From Triops longicaudatus (Eukaryota; Arthropoda; Branchiopoda; Notostraca; Triopsidae), in the NCBI GenBank assembly GCA_022885665.1, contig JAGQDJ010000017.1, positions 248,001 to 312,000 on the forward strand: 64,000 bases of DNA, given 5' to 3'. Position numbers and translations under genes: made by a program. The notes beneath the pieces were generated by a model. That model saw only the letters and a list, made by a program, of their open reading frames with translations. It ran no database searches and had not been told where the DNA came from. Below are positions 18,457 through 28,800 of this stretch, piece by piece (the stretch's first letter is position 1; each line of letters starts with the position of its first letter).

Positions 18457-21027
18457 TTAAGCTAACAAGTCCGTTGGACCTAAGTTATTTAAGTTGCGTG
18501 ACTCGGAAAGTGATTGTGACGGAGTCAGGAAATCATCCAACAGCGACGACTGGGAAATCAAGCCACTGACTTTTGTGTTCGGACTTAACTTCGGGACGGA
18601 CAAAGGCGATTTGGAAGCAGGTTTCGCGAAAACCACATCCAAATTATTTTCGACTACTACAATAAATAAAATTATATTAAAAAATAACGAGTAAACTAGG
18701 TAAAGGCTGCTATTCTTTCTTACCACGTGCAGAATCTCCCTCACCATTCGGTGATCTTGTCACGAAAAAGTCAAGGTCTAGTGTATTGCATAATCCGCTT
18801 CCGTCTACAAGAGACGCTGAAGCCTACAGCAAGACAAAAAATTAGAAAGTCTTGTACACTACTGAAAAATAATCATGGATATAAACTAAAATTTACAAAA
18901 ATGCTTACGTCACTAACGGGCGTTATAGGACTTCCTAGCTTTACGGGTTGAAGGGGAGTACTCAAGCTAGCAGCAAACTTCGGCATACCAGGGACAAATC
19001 CTGGTATTCCACCCATTGTCTGGAAATAATACGATTATTACTATTTACTCCGAAAGGATTAACAAGAACTAACTTACTAGGCTATGTTCATCAACGCCGA
19101 TAGCTTTCAACCACGCATCTCTCAGTTTAGATCTGGACCACTGGAAGGTTAAAGCGGGTGTTGCGTCAGGATCTCTAACATACGCCCATATCGCGCCTCT
19201 ACTGCTTTGGCAAAGGAGGTCTAACGAACTAATGGGCTGGACCGCTTTCTCTCCCTCACTCACCGCAGAGGTAGGTAAGGGAAACATTGTTTTTACTAAG
19301 GTTTGCAATTGAGTTTCTATACCACTAGACTGTAATTCTAAGTTTAAAGGCAACGAAGAAGACGACGACGTAGGCGCTGCTGCGAAATCATCAAACCCAT
19401 CATCAGAACTCTCTGAATCAAAGTCTCCAGCACTAGCAGAAAGAGCCGGTTCTTGTGTATGATTCACTTCGACTGGCGCTGAGGTAAAGTCCGCGAAATC
19501 GCCAAATTCGTCCTCCTCGTCTGGCTCCAACGAACTTAAAACCGGCTTTACGATTGGGATTTCAAGTTCCGGTAAAGGTGGGTTGAACTCTGTCGCGAAG
19601 TCTCCGAATTCGTCATCCTCACCCGCTGACAGGCCTTCTGGGCTTAGCCGCGAATCTGACTCGGGCGAACTAACATGATTCTCTGAAACGACCTCCGCGA
19701 TCTCTTCAACAGAATCATCCTGCTCCTCTTGTTTACCAACATCCAAGTCTTGGTCCAATTTCGTGCTAGATGGCAGTATCAAAGACGGAGACTCGAAATT
19801 AGGCTGGATGAAGTCACCAAAGTCGTCGTCCGGAGTCTGTAAAGCACCTAAACTTTCCGGGGGAATGAAAAACTGTACAAAATCGCCAAAAGACTCTCCT
19901 GTAGTTGACGGCGGCGGACTCTCCTTCTGTGACGGTGATGGAGGTTCTTCTTCTAGCGGGTTGAAATAACCCACAGTAAGCCCTTGTTCATCATCCAGGA
20001 AAGCGATGTCGTTTTTATTCACTGAAAAACTGTCAAAACCTGACAACGCGGATTGGACAGCGCTCTGATCGAAGTCTTCAAAGGAAGGAAGACATACAGT
20101 AGGCTGACCATTGGTTCTAAGTCGGCTCAGGGCGTCCTTAGGTCCAATAGTATTGCAATTCGGGGTTGACGAGACAGTGGCTAGCGTTGGTGCAGAGATG
20201 TTTGAAGGAGGAGACGTTTCGCAGTTAAAATTGGTTTGAGCTGCAGTGAAGTCGCCAAAATCATCCTCTTCTAAGCACTCGGTTACATTTACAGGGGTGG
20301 GAACAGGGTTTATAGCGCTGGGTGCCTCGGTCCAACGATCTTCTGGCTTCACCCACGCAATGGTGGGCGTGAATAGTTCTTCTTCATCCAAAGAAATGCA
20401 GTAATTTGGCTTTGGAGGTGCAATCCCTGTATTAGATAGTGGAGCTGGGGTCTCGGTGGTACCGGCATTTTGCACAGGTGGGGGAGGAGGGGAGGGCGGG
20501 AGCAGGAAAGTGGCCGATACGGCAGCAGCAGTAGCATTTGGTAATGACGTGGGTTTAGGCACGACTGGGAAGGCTGGTGATGTGCAGAAGTCACCGAAAT
20601 CATCCAAGCCATCCACAGCTGACTGACTAGAAAGGGAAGAAGCGGTATATGACTGTGGAAGAACCAGAGGGGCAGATTTTTGGACTGGAAGTGTAGGAGG
20701 TTTGCTGAAGGTTGAAGTTAAAAGCTTTTTGGTGCTAAAGAAACCATTGGCTGTTGGGGTGGTCACAGGCTGGATTCCGGCGTAATCCACAGCGGGTAAC
20801 TCTTCATGTTGGATGACGGAATTTAAGGATGTGACTACTTTCCCAAAATAGTTGAGTAAAGACAAATAAATATGTGGGTCATTAAATCGAGTCAAGGACA
20901 TTATGTTTTCAAAATTACTTGGTAAAGTGGGTCCTGCGGCTGAGGTGAATTCGCCAAAATCGTCGTCCACTTCGTACTGACCGGCCTTATCCTGTGCCCA
21001 GTCAAAATTAAGTAAATTAGAGGCCAT
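18457..21027 (-). CDS. AFTPH: aftiphilin-like clathrin/AP-1 accessory protein
   Basis: Four exons on the minus strand: 21027-19078, 19019-18909, 18823-18724, 18656-18457; 2361 nt, 786 residues. The large first exon encodes a disordered acidic protein carrying about eight (D/E)-FG(D/E)F modules (DDDFGEF, DDFGDF, EDDFGDF, ESFGDF, DDDFGDF, DDEFGDF, EDEFGDF, DDGFDDF). These are the motifs that bind the gamma-ear of AP-1 and GGA proteins. Residues about 600-650 (SLDLLCQSSRGAIWAYVRD, LTFQWSRSKLRDAWLKAIGVD) match the conserved aftiphilin clathrin-binding region. The later exons are Ser/Pro-rich and contain LDLDFF and a terminal DLLA that could add clathrin contacts. In animals aftiphilin forms a complex with p200 and gamma-synergin on trans-Golgi clathrin vesicles. 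Start is the first ATG, beginning MASNLLNFDWAQD. Confidence 0.87.
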
Positions 21028-21123
21028 TATTTCTTGAACGTTTTTCTACAGTAATGTACAAGTTTCATTCCTGAAACTAGTAAACAACACAGCAACTTTC
21101 CCTTCTTGGCTAATTGTCAAGTG

Positions 21124-21137
21124 CTGCCACCTACTTC
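21124..21137 (-). promoter_or_regulatory. CTCF-like motif upstream of aftiphilin
   Basis: GAAGTAGGTGGCAG on the minus strand matches 12 of 14 positions of the CTCF core, about 100 bp upstream of the aftiphilin ATG. Motif evidence only. Confidence 0.3.
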
Positions 21138-22313
21138 TATTTTAATAAATATGCATTACTGGGATAATTTCTGGCTAGTCTGAAAATTAGAAAAATATTG
21201 TTTGAAAGCTATCAGCGAGGTTCAGAAAATGTTTACAATTCGACATTAAAAATTATAAGGGGTTAGTTAAAAGAAATACTTTTTTAAAAAGAAAAGTGCC
21301 GAACTGAAAAGTAGCGAATTTGCTTCCGGGTTCGTTTGATTCAGAAATTCGCTAAGTTATGAAGAATGCAATCGAAAATCAAGATCAGGTGATGCAGAAC
21401 TAGAGCTTGATTTAAAAATCCATATTTTATATTTAATAGCATTTAACTTTACCCTTAGGCTAACCCATAATGTGTGTGAGGGCACGAATACTCAAAATAT
21501 TAGACCGATCCTGTAACAAATCATTCTCTTTCATTCAGTCCTGTTATAAAAGCTGCCACTTCATTTTTTCAGGTAGAAAAGACAAAACTCTTAAAATTAT
21601 GGAGCTAAAACATTTTAATTTCTACAAACATCTAGGCATTTCCGCAATACCCACAGAAAAAAATCGGGGAAACTGCTTCCAACTCAGCGCGAAATACAAC
21701 TTCCGGCTTGCCAATTGATTTCTCATATCAGAAATTTTATTGTCACCGATTTAGTCTCGCGTCCCTACAACAAGTTCGAAAACGAAGCAACAAACAGTAA
21801 TAAATTACAAAAATAGTTTTTGTATTCCTTTTTTATGAGATTAAAATGTCGCATTTCGCAATCAAATCAAAATGAGTGAACCCCATATGTGAACCAACCA
21901 CCAAAGGAACAATGGAATGACATAGGGAAAGAATTACATGGAAGAATTTAAATCTAACATAAATCAGTTTTCATACTAGATAGAAACGGTCGGGCTTTCC
22001 TAAAATCATACACACTAAAATAGCTCAACACTAATGGAATATCCAGGGCAAGGAACATTTTAGGGTAGCTGCTACACATTGCATTTCAAATCTCAAAAAT
22101 AAAAGAAAATAGACAACACCAGTATCTCTTTATGGGCTTTATGAATTAGGCACTCTTCACCACCTAAAGAGGACACAATAGATACTACTGGCAATCAGGA
22201 TCAGAAGTTTAAAATAAAACCGAATTACCAAAAAACAGAACGTCATTCAACCATTCCGTTTTCATTAAAAAAGTGTTCAGACACGGGAAGTAACACTTAT
22301 CCATCCCCATTAT
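21138..22313. other. intergenic, nothing supported
   Basis: AT-rich sequence between aftiphilin and the truncated RNF216-like gene. I looked on the minus strand for the missing IBR and RING2 exons of the RNF216-like gene and found no cysteine-rich exon. Confidence 0.5.
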
Positions 22314-23375
22314 TTATCCCGCATACCTGGTTGAAAGAAATGTGCAAGTTTTATTGACCTTTCAAACCTTGACGGTTTACTTTCCAATGCAGGTCTTGCT
22401 GAACATTTGTTTGTCCGGACAACCTACGAAGTCCATTTCGATTAACTCATCTTCATAGCAAATTGCACACTCCAGGAACAGCTTATTCGGCTTGGCAACT
22501 TTAAGAGCTTGTTTTCCTGCTTCCTCTCGTCCTTTGACGATTGCTCGCATTTTGTGCTCCCCGCTCAAAAAATTCACCTGAAAAACCGAAAACGCAAGCA
22601 ATTTAGTTTAACTGAATCGTAAAGACCTCAGATGTCCTTCTCTTTTAATGTTTTACTCATAAAGTTTTTCCGGAAGCAATTAGCGATGAAAAAATATACT
22701 GAACTTTAATTTCTTTCAGAAGTTTAAGAAAAATAAAAACTTTGGCGTTCTAAAAACTAACGTAAGTTAAAGAAAACAGACTTACTTCTTCAGTTAGTTG
22801 TGGGCAAGTAATATTTCCGGCCTTACCCAAGTCGTTTTGCTTGAGCATTACCTTGCGTTAAGGTATAGGACCCTTTTGCAAAAGATGATACGCGAGAACG
22901 GCGTTCCCTCCACATCGCGCGATGGCTCTTTGGATATGTTATTCGTAAACGTTTGGGAATTCTTTACGCAACTACGTTACTAAGATAGACAATTCGCTGC
23001 TATTTCTCCCAAAATATTGGCACTTCGTTTTGCGTCATAAAAATACTTGAGCGGGTTGTCATATTGTTCCAAAAAATCCTCCGCTGACCGCACTTTTTTT
23101 TTTGCCAATTCTGCACAACACTGCCCCTTGTGGTACTCTTTAATGCTAAGGTGTGGCTTCGGATCTTTAACAATACTGGCAATGAATTGCTGGACAATTG
23201 GTTTGCAACCGTTAAACGCAGACATTTTCTCTTCCAGATAATCCGGGTCGATATTTAGGAAGATCTGAACAACGTTTCGGACTTGCTCTTTTACGACCTT
23301 GTTCAACAGCTTTTGCCGCAGAGAAGTGATTAAAGCTATTTTCTCGTTGCCAGGTTCCGGTTTGGGACAAACCAC
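22314..23375 (-). pseudogene. truncated RNF216-like (TRIAD3) E3 ubiquitin ligase, probable pseudogene
   Basis: Minus-strand coding pieces resemble RNF216. Segment 23375-22980 (NIDPDYLEEKMSAF, FIASIVKDPKP, EQYDNPLKYFYDAKR) fits the N-terminal UBA-like part. A segment ending at 22786 (LKQNDLGKAGNITCPQLTEE) precedes a GTAAG donor. Segment 22577-22381 carries a RING1 start (LFLECAICYEDE, then GCPDKQMFSKTC) and splices to 22326-22314, giving KYAG then TAA. In RNF216 the matching RING1 reads C-x-D-x-H-x-F-C-x-x-C; here the His is Gln and the middle Cys is Ser, so two zinc ligands are lost. IBR and RING2 are absent. The first segment ends in a stop with no good donor, and the sequence just upstream (SGYPKLKDEW) is in another frame. 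Decay is the simplest reading; a truncated regulatory isoform is possible. The RNF216 assignment is by motif only. Confidence 0.55.
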
Positions 23376-23906
23376 TCATCTTTTAATTTCGGGTAACCGG
23401 ACTTGGAAATGTTCCCGAGCACCATTTCATCAGTGTTCTGCTCTTCTGTTCAACCCCTCCCGATCAACTCGGCTGTATGATTAGTCGCGTACGTACTTGA
23501 GACAAATTCCGTTTTTACTACTACTGTCTGGGCACCATTTGAGATGCGTGTCTCGGCAGCAACAACCACTTGTTTTCAACAGAGCTTCCTGCATCTACGC
23601 CATTGTGTGTTCTTGATAAGGGTGGTTTTCGCCTACAATTAACAGAATTTTTTCTTTTTAACATTTTTAAATAACCAATTTGGTTGTAATAAATATGACG
23701 CACGGTTGTTCTAACAATATTTACGTTCTGCCTTAACAAAACTTTCATTAGTTTTGACACTTTCTTACGCTATCTTACGCAACTGTAGGTATTGTCTTAT
23801 TAAAACTTGTGTTAACTACATATTGTCTTACGTAATTTCTATATTAGCTTATGTAACTACGCACTGTCTGGACAAATATTCCGTTTAGTTTATTGCTTGT
23901 GCTTAA

Positions 23907-24198
23907 GGCCCCCGAATACAGGTGCAGCACATATGCGTAAAGTTGTTTCGGTCGATATTGCAAAATTTTAATTTTATAATAAAATTCAGAAAATTCAAAT
24001 TTTCCCACGTACGCCCCTTTTCAATACTAAAAAGACATATAGCTTCAGAATTTAATTAAAGCTTTTTTCTTACATCATAGATACTAGAGCCTAAGGCATT
24101 ACTTATAGCTCGCTTTTTCACTGAATCGTTTTAACTGTAGCACCTGAAACAACTTCACGTGTCATTCGTAAAAGGAGGCGTGTCTGTATATGGGGGCC
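23907..24198. mobile_element. TTAA-flanked MITE
   Basis: A 292-bp non-coding element bounded by TTAA on both sides (23903-23906 and 24199-24202). Its ends are inverted repeats: GGCCCCCGAATACAG on the left and GGCCCCCATATACAG read inward from the right. Looser similarity (AAGTTGTTTC) continues about 45-60 bp in on both sides. A TTAA target duplication is typical of piggyBac-type elements, so this is best seen as a non-autonomous derivative. No transposase is encoded. Confidence 0.7.
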
Positions 24199-24317
24199 TT
24201 AATATTGATTAACATTTGGCTTGAAAATAGAATACTACCTTGCTTTTCAACTGAAACTGGTTCGCTTTAAGTCAATTGGTTTGAGTCGCAATTGAGAGTA
24301 AGGCTCTCGCTCCTATG

Positions 24318-24581
24318 TCAATTCTGCTCGGAAGGGACGAAGGGAGGCCATGTTGGCGAACGTTTGCCCATGCTGAACGTGCGCCGGTCCGTCAAGCATA
24401 TACCGATGGAAACTTCCAGTTCCAGAAGGACCAAATTTACTTGTTCCTCTTCCTCAATGCGTGCTGCTAACATGGCTGCGATGGCTAAATTGTCCATAGA
24501 GGCTCCTACTTCACTGGAAGTCAATTCATGACGGATTCTTGCTACGTTGACCTCCAGAGACGTTCTGGCGAGGGTAGACAT
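24318..24581 (-). CDS. candidate 5' exon of an unrecognised minus-strand gene
   Basis: An 87-codon frame opens MSTLARTSLEVNVARIRHEL and continues with a helical, Glu-rich stretch (AAMLAARIEEEEQVNLVLLE). A donor-like GTATATGC near 24407 could end the exon after LEVSI. The ATG is about 230 bp from the TATCGAT motifs of the presumed MSK promoter and points away from them, as expected for a divergent gene pair. It might be the first exon of the RNF216-like gene, but I could not connect them. No family is recognised. Confidence 0.35.
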   Translation of the reverse strand: MSTLARTSLEVNVARIRHELTSSEVGASMDNLAIAAMLAARIEEEEQVNLVLLELEVSIGICLTDRRTFSMGKRSPTWPPFVPSEQN

Positions 24582-24758
24582 ATTTTACAGACTACCGGCG
24601 AACTGGGAGTCCAACGATCAGAGAAATCGAAACTTGTGACCTTATAAGTAATAAAATTAATATCAACCGTAGTTTTGAATAATTTGTATCAAATTTTACT
24701 TATAATGTTACACTGGACACTGGAAAAACATCACCTTGTTTTTGATTTCAAACTGCAC

Positions 24759-24772
24759 TAGCCACCTAGTGG
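24759..24772 (-). promoter_or_regulatory. CTCF-like motif near the MSK promoter
   Basis: CCACTAGGTGGCTA on the minus strand; the first twelve bases match CCASYAGRKGGC without a mismatch. It lies between the candidate divergent exon at 24581 and the TATCGAT motifs. It is the best CTCF-type match noticed in the window. Confidence 0.4.
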
Positions 24773-24808
24773 AATTTATTGGAAAGCTTGTTGTACACAA
24801 ACGTGCTT

Positions 24809-24832
24809 TATCGATGATTTCCACTATCGATA
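24809..24832 (+). promoter_or_regulatory. paired DRE-like TATCGAT motifs
   Basis: TATCGATG at 24809-24816 and a full palindromic TATCGATA at 24825-24832. In Drosophila TATCGATA is the DRE core-promoter element bound by DREF and BEAF-32 at housekeeping genes. Position just upstream of the likely MSK 5' UTR supports promoter function; use in this species is inferred. Confidence 0.5.
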
Positions 24833-24849
24833 CTTTTAGTTCTCACGTC

Positions 24850-24933
24850 GACGCTTGTGTGAGAAGTTAGAATGAGGAAGAGTATCTACGAGTTCGCGTG
24901 AACTAAATGACAATGTAAATTTCACACAAACAG
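24850..24933 (+). other. probable non-coding first exon of MSK (5' UTR)
   Basis: The exon would end with the good donor CAG|GTATGA at 24934 and splice over 687 bp to the acceptor TTTTTCCATTTCAG at 25620. The 5' boundary is a guess, set by the TATCGAT motifs upstream. No open frame of note. Confidence 0.35.
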
Positions 24934-25815
24934 GTATGAACTTCAAGGATACGATTTTACCCTAAAACAAGAGGTAGTCAACTCATAAGGTTATGATTGT
25001 AAAATCTTTTGTGACTTTTTGTGTGCGAGTTAATCGTTGTTCAGGCGCGGGCACTGTGCCTACTGCGCAAAGTTTGTAATCAGCTTGATTGGCGAAAAAG
25101 GAGACGCTTGTCGCTACTACTCATTTGTGTAACTCGCACATTCCGTTTTGACGTTTCCTTGCCATATCTAGTGGGCTCTTTTACTACGTGTAAACAAAAA
25201 TCAGAAAGCTGGACCTGATAGCGAATTTTCGGAATTCTTTACAGTCTCGCGCCCCATAGTGTTGGCATTGCGCCCTGTGCAGCGTTCCGGCCAAGGGGCG
25301 CGGTTTTGGTTGCTTAGCTTTTAGTTCTGGTTCCAAGTCGACACACATGCTTGCGCCTGGTATAACCCTAATCGTATAGTACATGCCCGTGTGGCCTGGC
25401 GTAAAAGCACACGCAGGGGACCTAAAGATCATCCAAACCTTATGTGCAAAGTAAAAAGAACAGTAATTTTAATGAAAGTGCCCGATTAACTTCGAAGTGC
25501 TGTTACGGAAACTTGTGTCAAGAAATATATAATGTAAAGCTTTCGGTGGGTAATTGTTTTGCGGTATTGTACTAGAAAAACTATAAACTAACCTGTTGAT
25601 GTATCTTTTTCCATTTCAGCATATACAAGCGAATAGTCGGTGTTCGCTGTCCTTTTCGGCAGTCTGTTAAACTAAAGAACCGGCTAAGCGCTTATTGTAG
25701 CGGCCGGAAGTGGTTCCTCAAGTGGGTGTCCGCGAATCCCTGGGAGAACGGTTCTTATTCCGGGGATTGCACTGTGGGCGACTGTGATCTGAAACAACGG
25801 AACCTCGTCTCCATC

Positions 25816-28800
25816 ATGACAACTGAATCAGTTAACCCTGAACTCCACACTTCGTCGATGCAGCCTCCAATATCGGCCGACGTGTTGACCGTGACACGTG
25901 CTCTGTGCACTCCTTCCATGGCAGAAGAAGACACTGTTACTCACGTCCTGACTCACGGTAGGAGAAAACATGTTTTCTTTTTCTTTTGGTGCTGTCTCGT
26001 TTGCAGCTTCTTCGAATAGCCAACCTTTGATTTAGAGCGTAAAACTCATGTAGTGACGAATGCGCATTTGCAGTTCCACTCGTGTCGAGAAGCCCCCATG
26101 GCCTCACCAGGCTTTATTTCATTGCAGTTTTTTTTTTATTACAGTTTTTGTTTCGTTTCTTGAAAAACTGTGCAGAGTGGTGAATTGACAGCGTGAAAAT
26201 TTTTGTCACATTATCGGAGTTTCCTTTTACCCCAAATTTCCGGGAACTACGAGTATGAGGTCTAATGATTCTGTCAAACAATAGTAATTTCAAGGTATAG
26301 CATTTCGCTATGACGGACACTTTTATAGCAAATAATCATTCATTAAGTTTTTGAACGGTCCCAGTTTGTATAAATGCTTATTAAAGGGTTCGTATAACGA
26401 ACTCCGGATATACCGAACACATTCTCTGACCTCAAGAGCAATCTTAACATGCAGATTTAGTATGTAGTGTTTAAAATAGAGCTTTAAGACAGGTTACATT
26501 AACAGGCACCAGCGTACGAGTTTTTTTTTAGTTTTTTTTTTTTTTTTTGTAGGCAGGGATTGTGAACCTACTTCCCGTAAGACCTTCCCAGCCCACAATA
26601 GTCTTAAAGAATTTCACGAGGACCACGCATGATACGGATGATACGGAAACGTTACTTACTTACTTACTTACGAGTGAAAAAACTGCATTAAAACAGGAGC
26701 ATTTTAGTTACAGTTTAAGCATCGTATTTATTACAATAAATAATCCATTACCTCTCACCTTAAGTAGTCTAATTAATAGTTAAGTATGAATTGGCCCATT
26801 TTGACTTTGTGTGCTTTGATTCCCACCCTTGATTGAGGAAAGATTACTGTCTGTGGGTTACGGTGAAAAAAAGAATCTTTTAGAGTGTAAAAACTATGCC
26901 TATATACGTTTTTTTTATAAAAGAACGATTTTTTGTTGCCTTGGTTTAATGAAGGAAAAACTTAAGGTAAATTAGGCGCACATTGTCTCGCATTACATTG
27001 TCATTACATTAAGCATTACATTGTCTCGCATCTTGAGTATTAAATATCACAGACAAGATTTAGTTTTAATTTCTAAAGTGATTTGTAGGTTTATTTGTAA
27101 GAAGCGACGGAGAGGAAGTGCAGGACAAAGATCCATGGTTTAGGACGCTTGTGAGCCCTTATAATGTCTTTTGTGTAGACATGGCCATTTATATTTATTG
27201 AGCTAGGGTTGCCGTGAGCTCGCTGCGATCGTTTGAACTGCATCCGGGGAGTTGTAGTAAATAAGTGTAGAACTAGATAGGGTTTTCCAACCTTATTGAT
27301 TATGGCTTGTTAAAGGCAAGGATGCGTTGAATCAACTTATATCAGGTTGACTACTGACACGCATCAACCTTATGCTCTTCCAAAGTCGAGAACAGGAATT
27401 ATCGCGCTGGGTTCTTATCGATTCCGCACCACTTCGCTGTCTTGCCATGGTTACAATTCAAAGTCTCGTGTGTAGTGCTTGAGTTTAGCTTGGCGTTTGA
27501 AGACCAACAAAAATCAGCAGTTTCATGTCCAAACGTGTTTTCGGAAAACAAAGTACCCATGACACGGCGTTTGGAATGCAGAATGGCATCACCCACCGTG
27601 GAACTATAGAAGTCGGACAGAAATAGCCAAGGCCCAGCTCTCAATATATGATGGTCCCCCGATATACTAGGGGTTCTGCAGAGAAAGAGCCCAAAAACTG
27701 TGCTGGGAATTTGACTACGGCCGCCTTTTTTCTCGTTTTAGAAAATTCACGTTCTACAAAGCGTAGAAAAATCTGCCTGCTAAGGCTTGTTGACAGTTAG
27801 CTCCACTGCAGGCCTTAGTCGTCTTTGATTCACCGGCATTATTGCATAGTAATAAGGGTAGTATACACATTCCTGATGTTTTAATTTATTGCATATTATT
27901 TTATCGTAAGAATGCTAGGTATATAGCTTTACTAAGACACCTAATCGATTAAGTTATGTCATAGCTTAAGATTGTAGCTAGGCACACCAACATATGAGTT
28001 TTCGGGCCGGAGAATTGACCAATTCCCTGTCGTCTAGAAGAGATGTTGGGACCAAAGGCATTGAAACACAGTATATAAAGGGAATTTTGTTGCTCCAGAC
28101 TTCCTGAGGGAGACATTGAGGTTCGTGAAACGTGCGGGATGGAGAAAAGGATGGCCATGTTCAAGGGGAAAGAGACCTCGCCCTCCTCGGTCGGTACTGT
28201 TCTCCTTTACATTGCTTTTGCATACACGATTGAGGTGAAGGCAAACCGTGCCAGTGCCTGCGTTGTCCCTTGATTTGAGGACAATGCAAGCTGCGTATTT
28301 ACATACTTAGGAGTCATATCTCTTCCGGCTACACTCATTTCGTACATGGCCACAAGATAATAATAATAGCACATTATAATAGTTACAGCAAAAGGTAATA
28401 GTAAGTTGAAGAAAAAGTTACTAGAATATCTAGCTGCAGTGAAGGTAGCGAAACAAACGGAGCTAAAGACAATTATGTAAACCTTGTTGCTAGTCAAACC
28501 TTCTCTGGAGAATCACCTCTATCATGCAGCTTGGGCAAATACGAGGACACGTGTACTACTTCACGCATCTTTGGCTCATATAATCCTAGTTTGCCGTAAA
28601 GCGATTCGAATAGAAGCAACTTGTATTCCTGTTTTGTTATCAGATCGCAAAGACATAATCAATAGTGTGACATAGGATATTGCAGGCAACATGCAGTTAG
28701 CTAATACACTTACGTTGCGAATTACTGTTAGTAATGTAATGATTCCAAAAGATTTCCTGCGATATTGGAAAAATATTTTGGCACCTCGGCGATCTGTATT

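Noticed and set aside
20349..20612. Second minus-strand frame inside aftiphilin
   Set aside because: Shadow of the Pro/Ser-rich main frame; the 650-codon exon is clearly the coding one.
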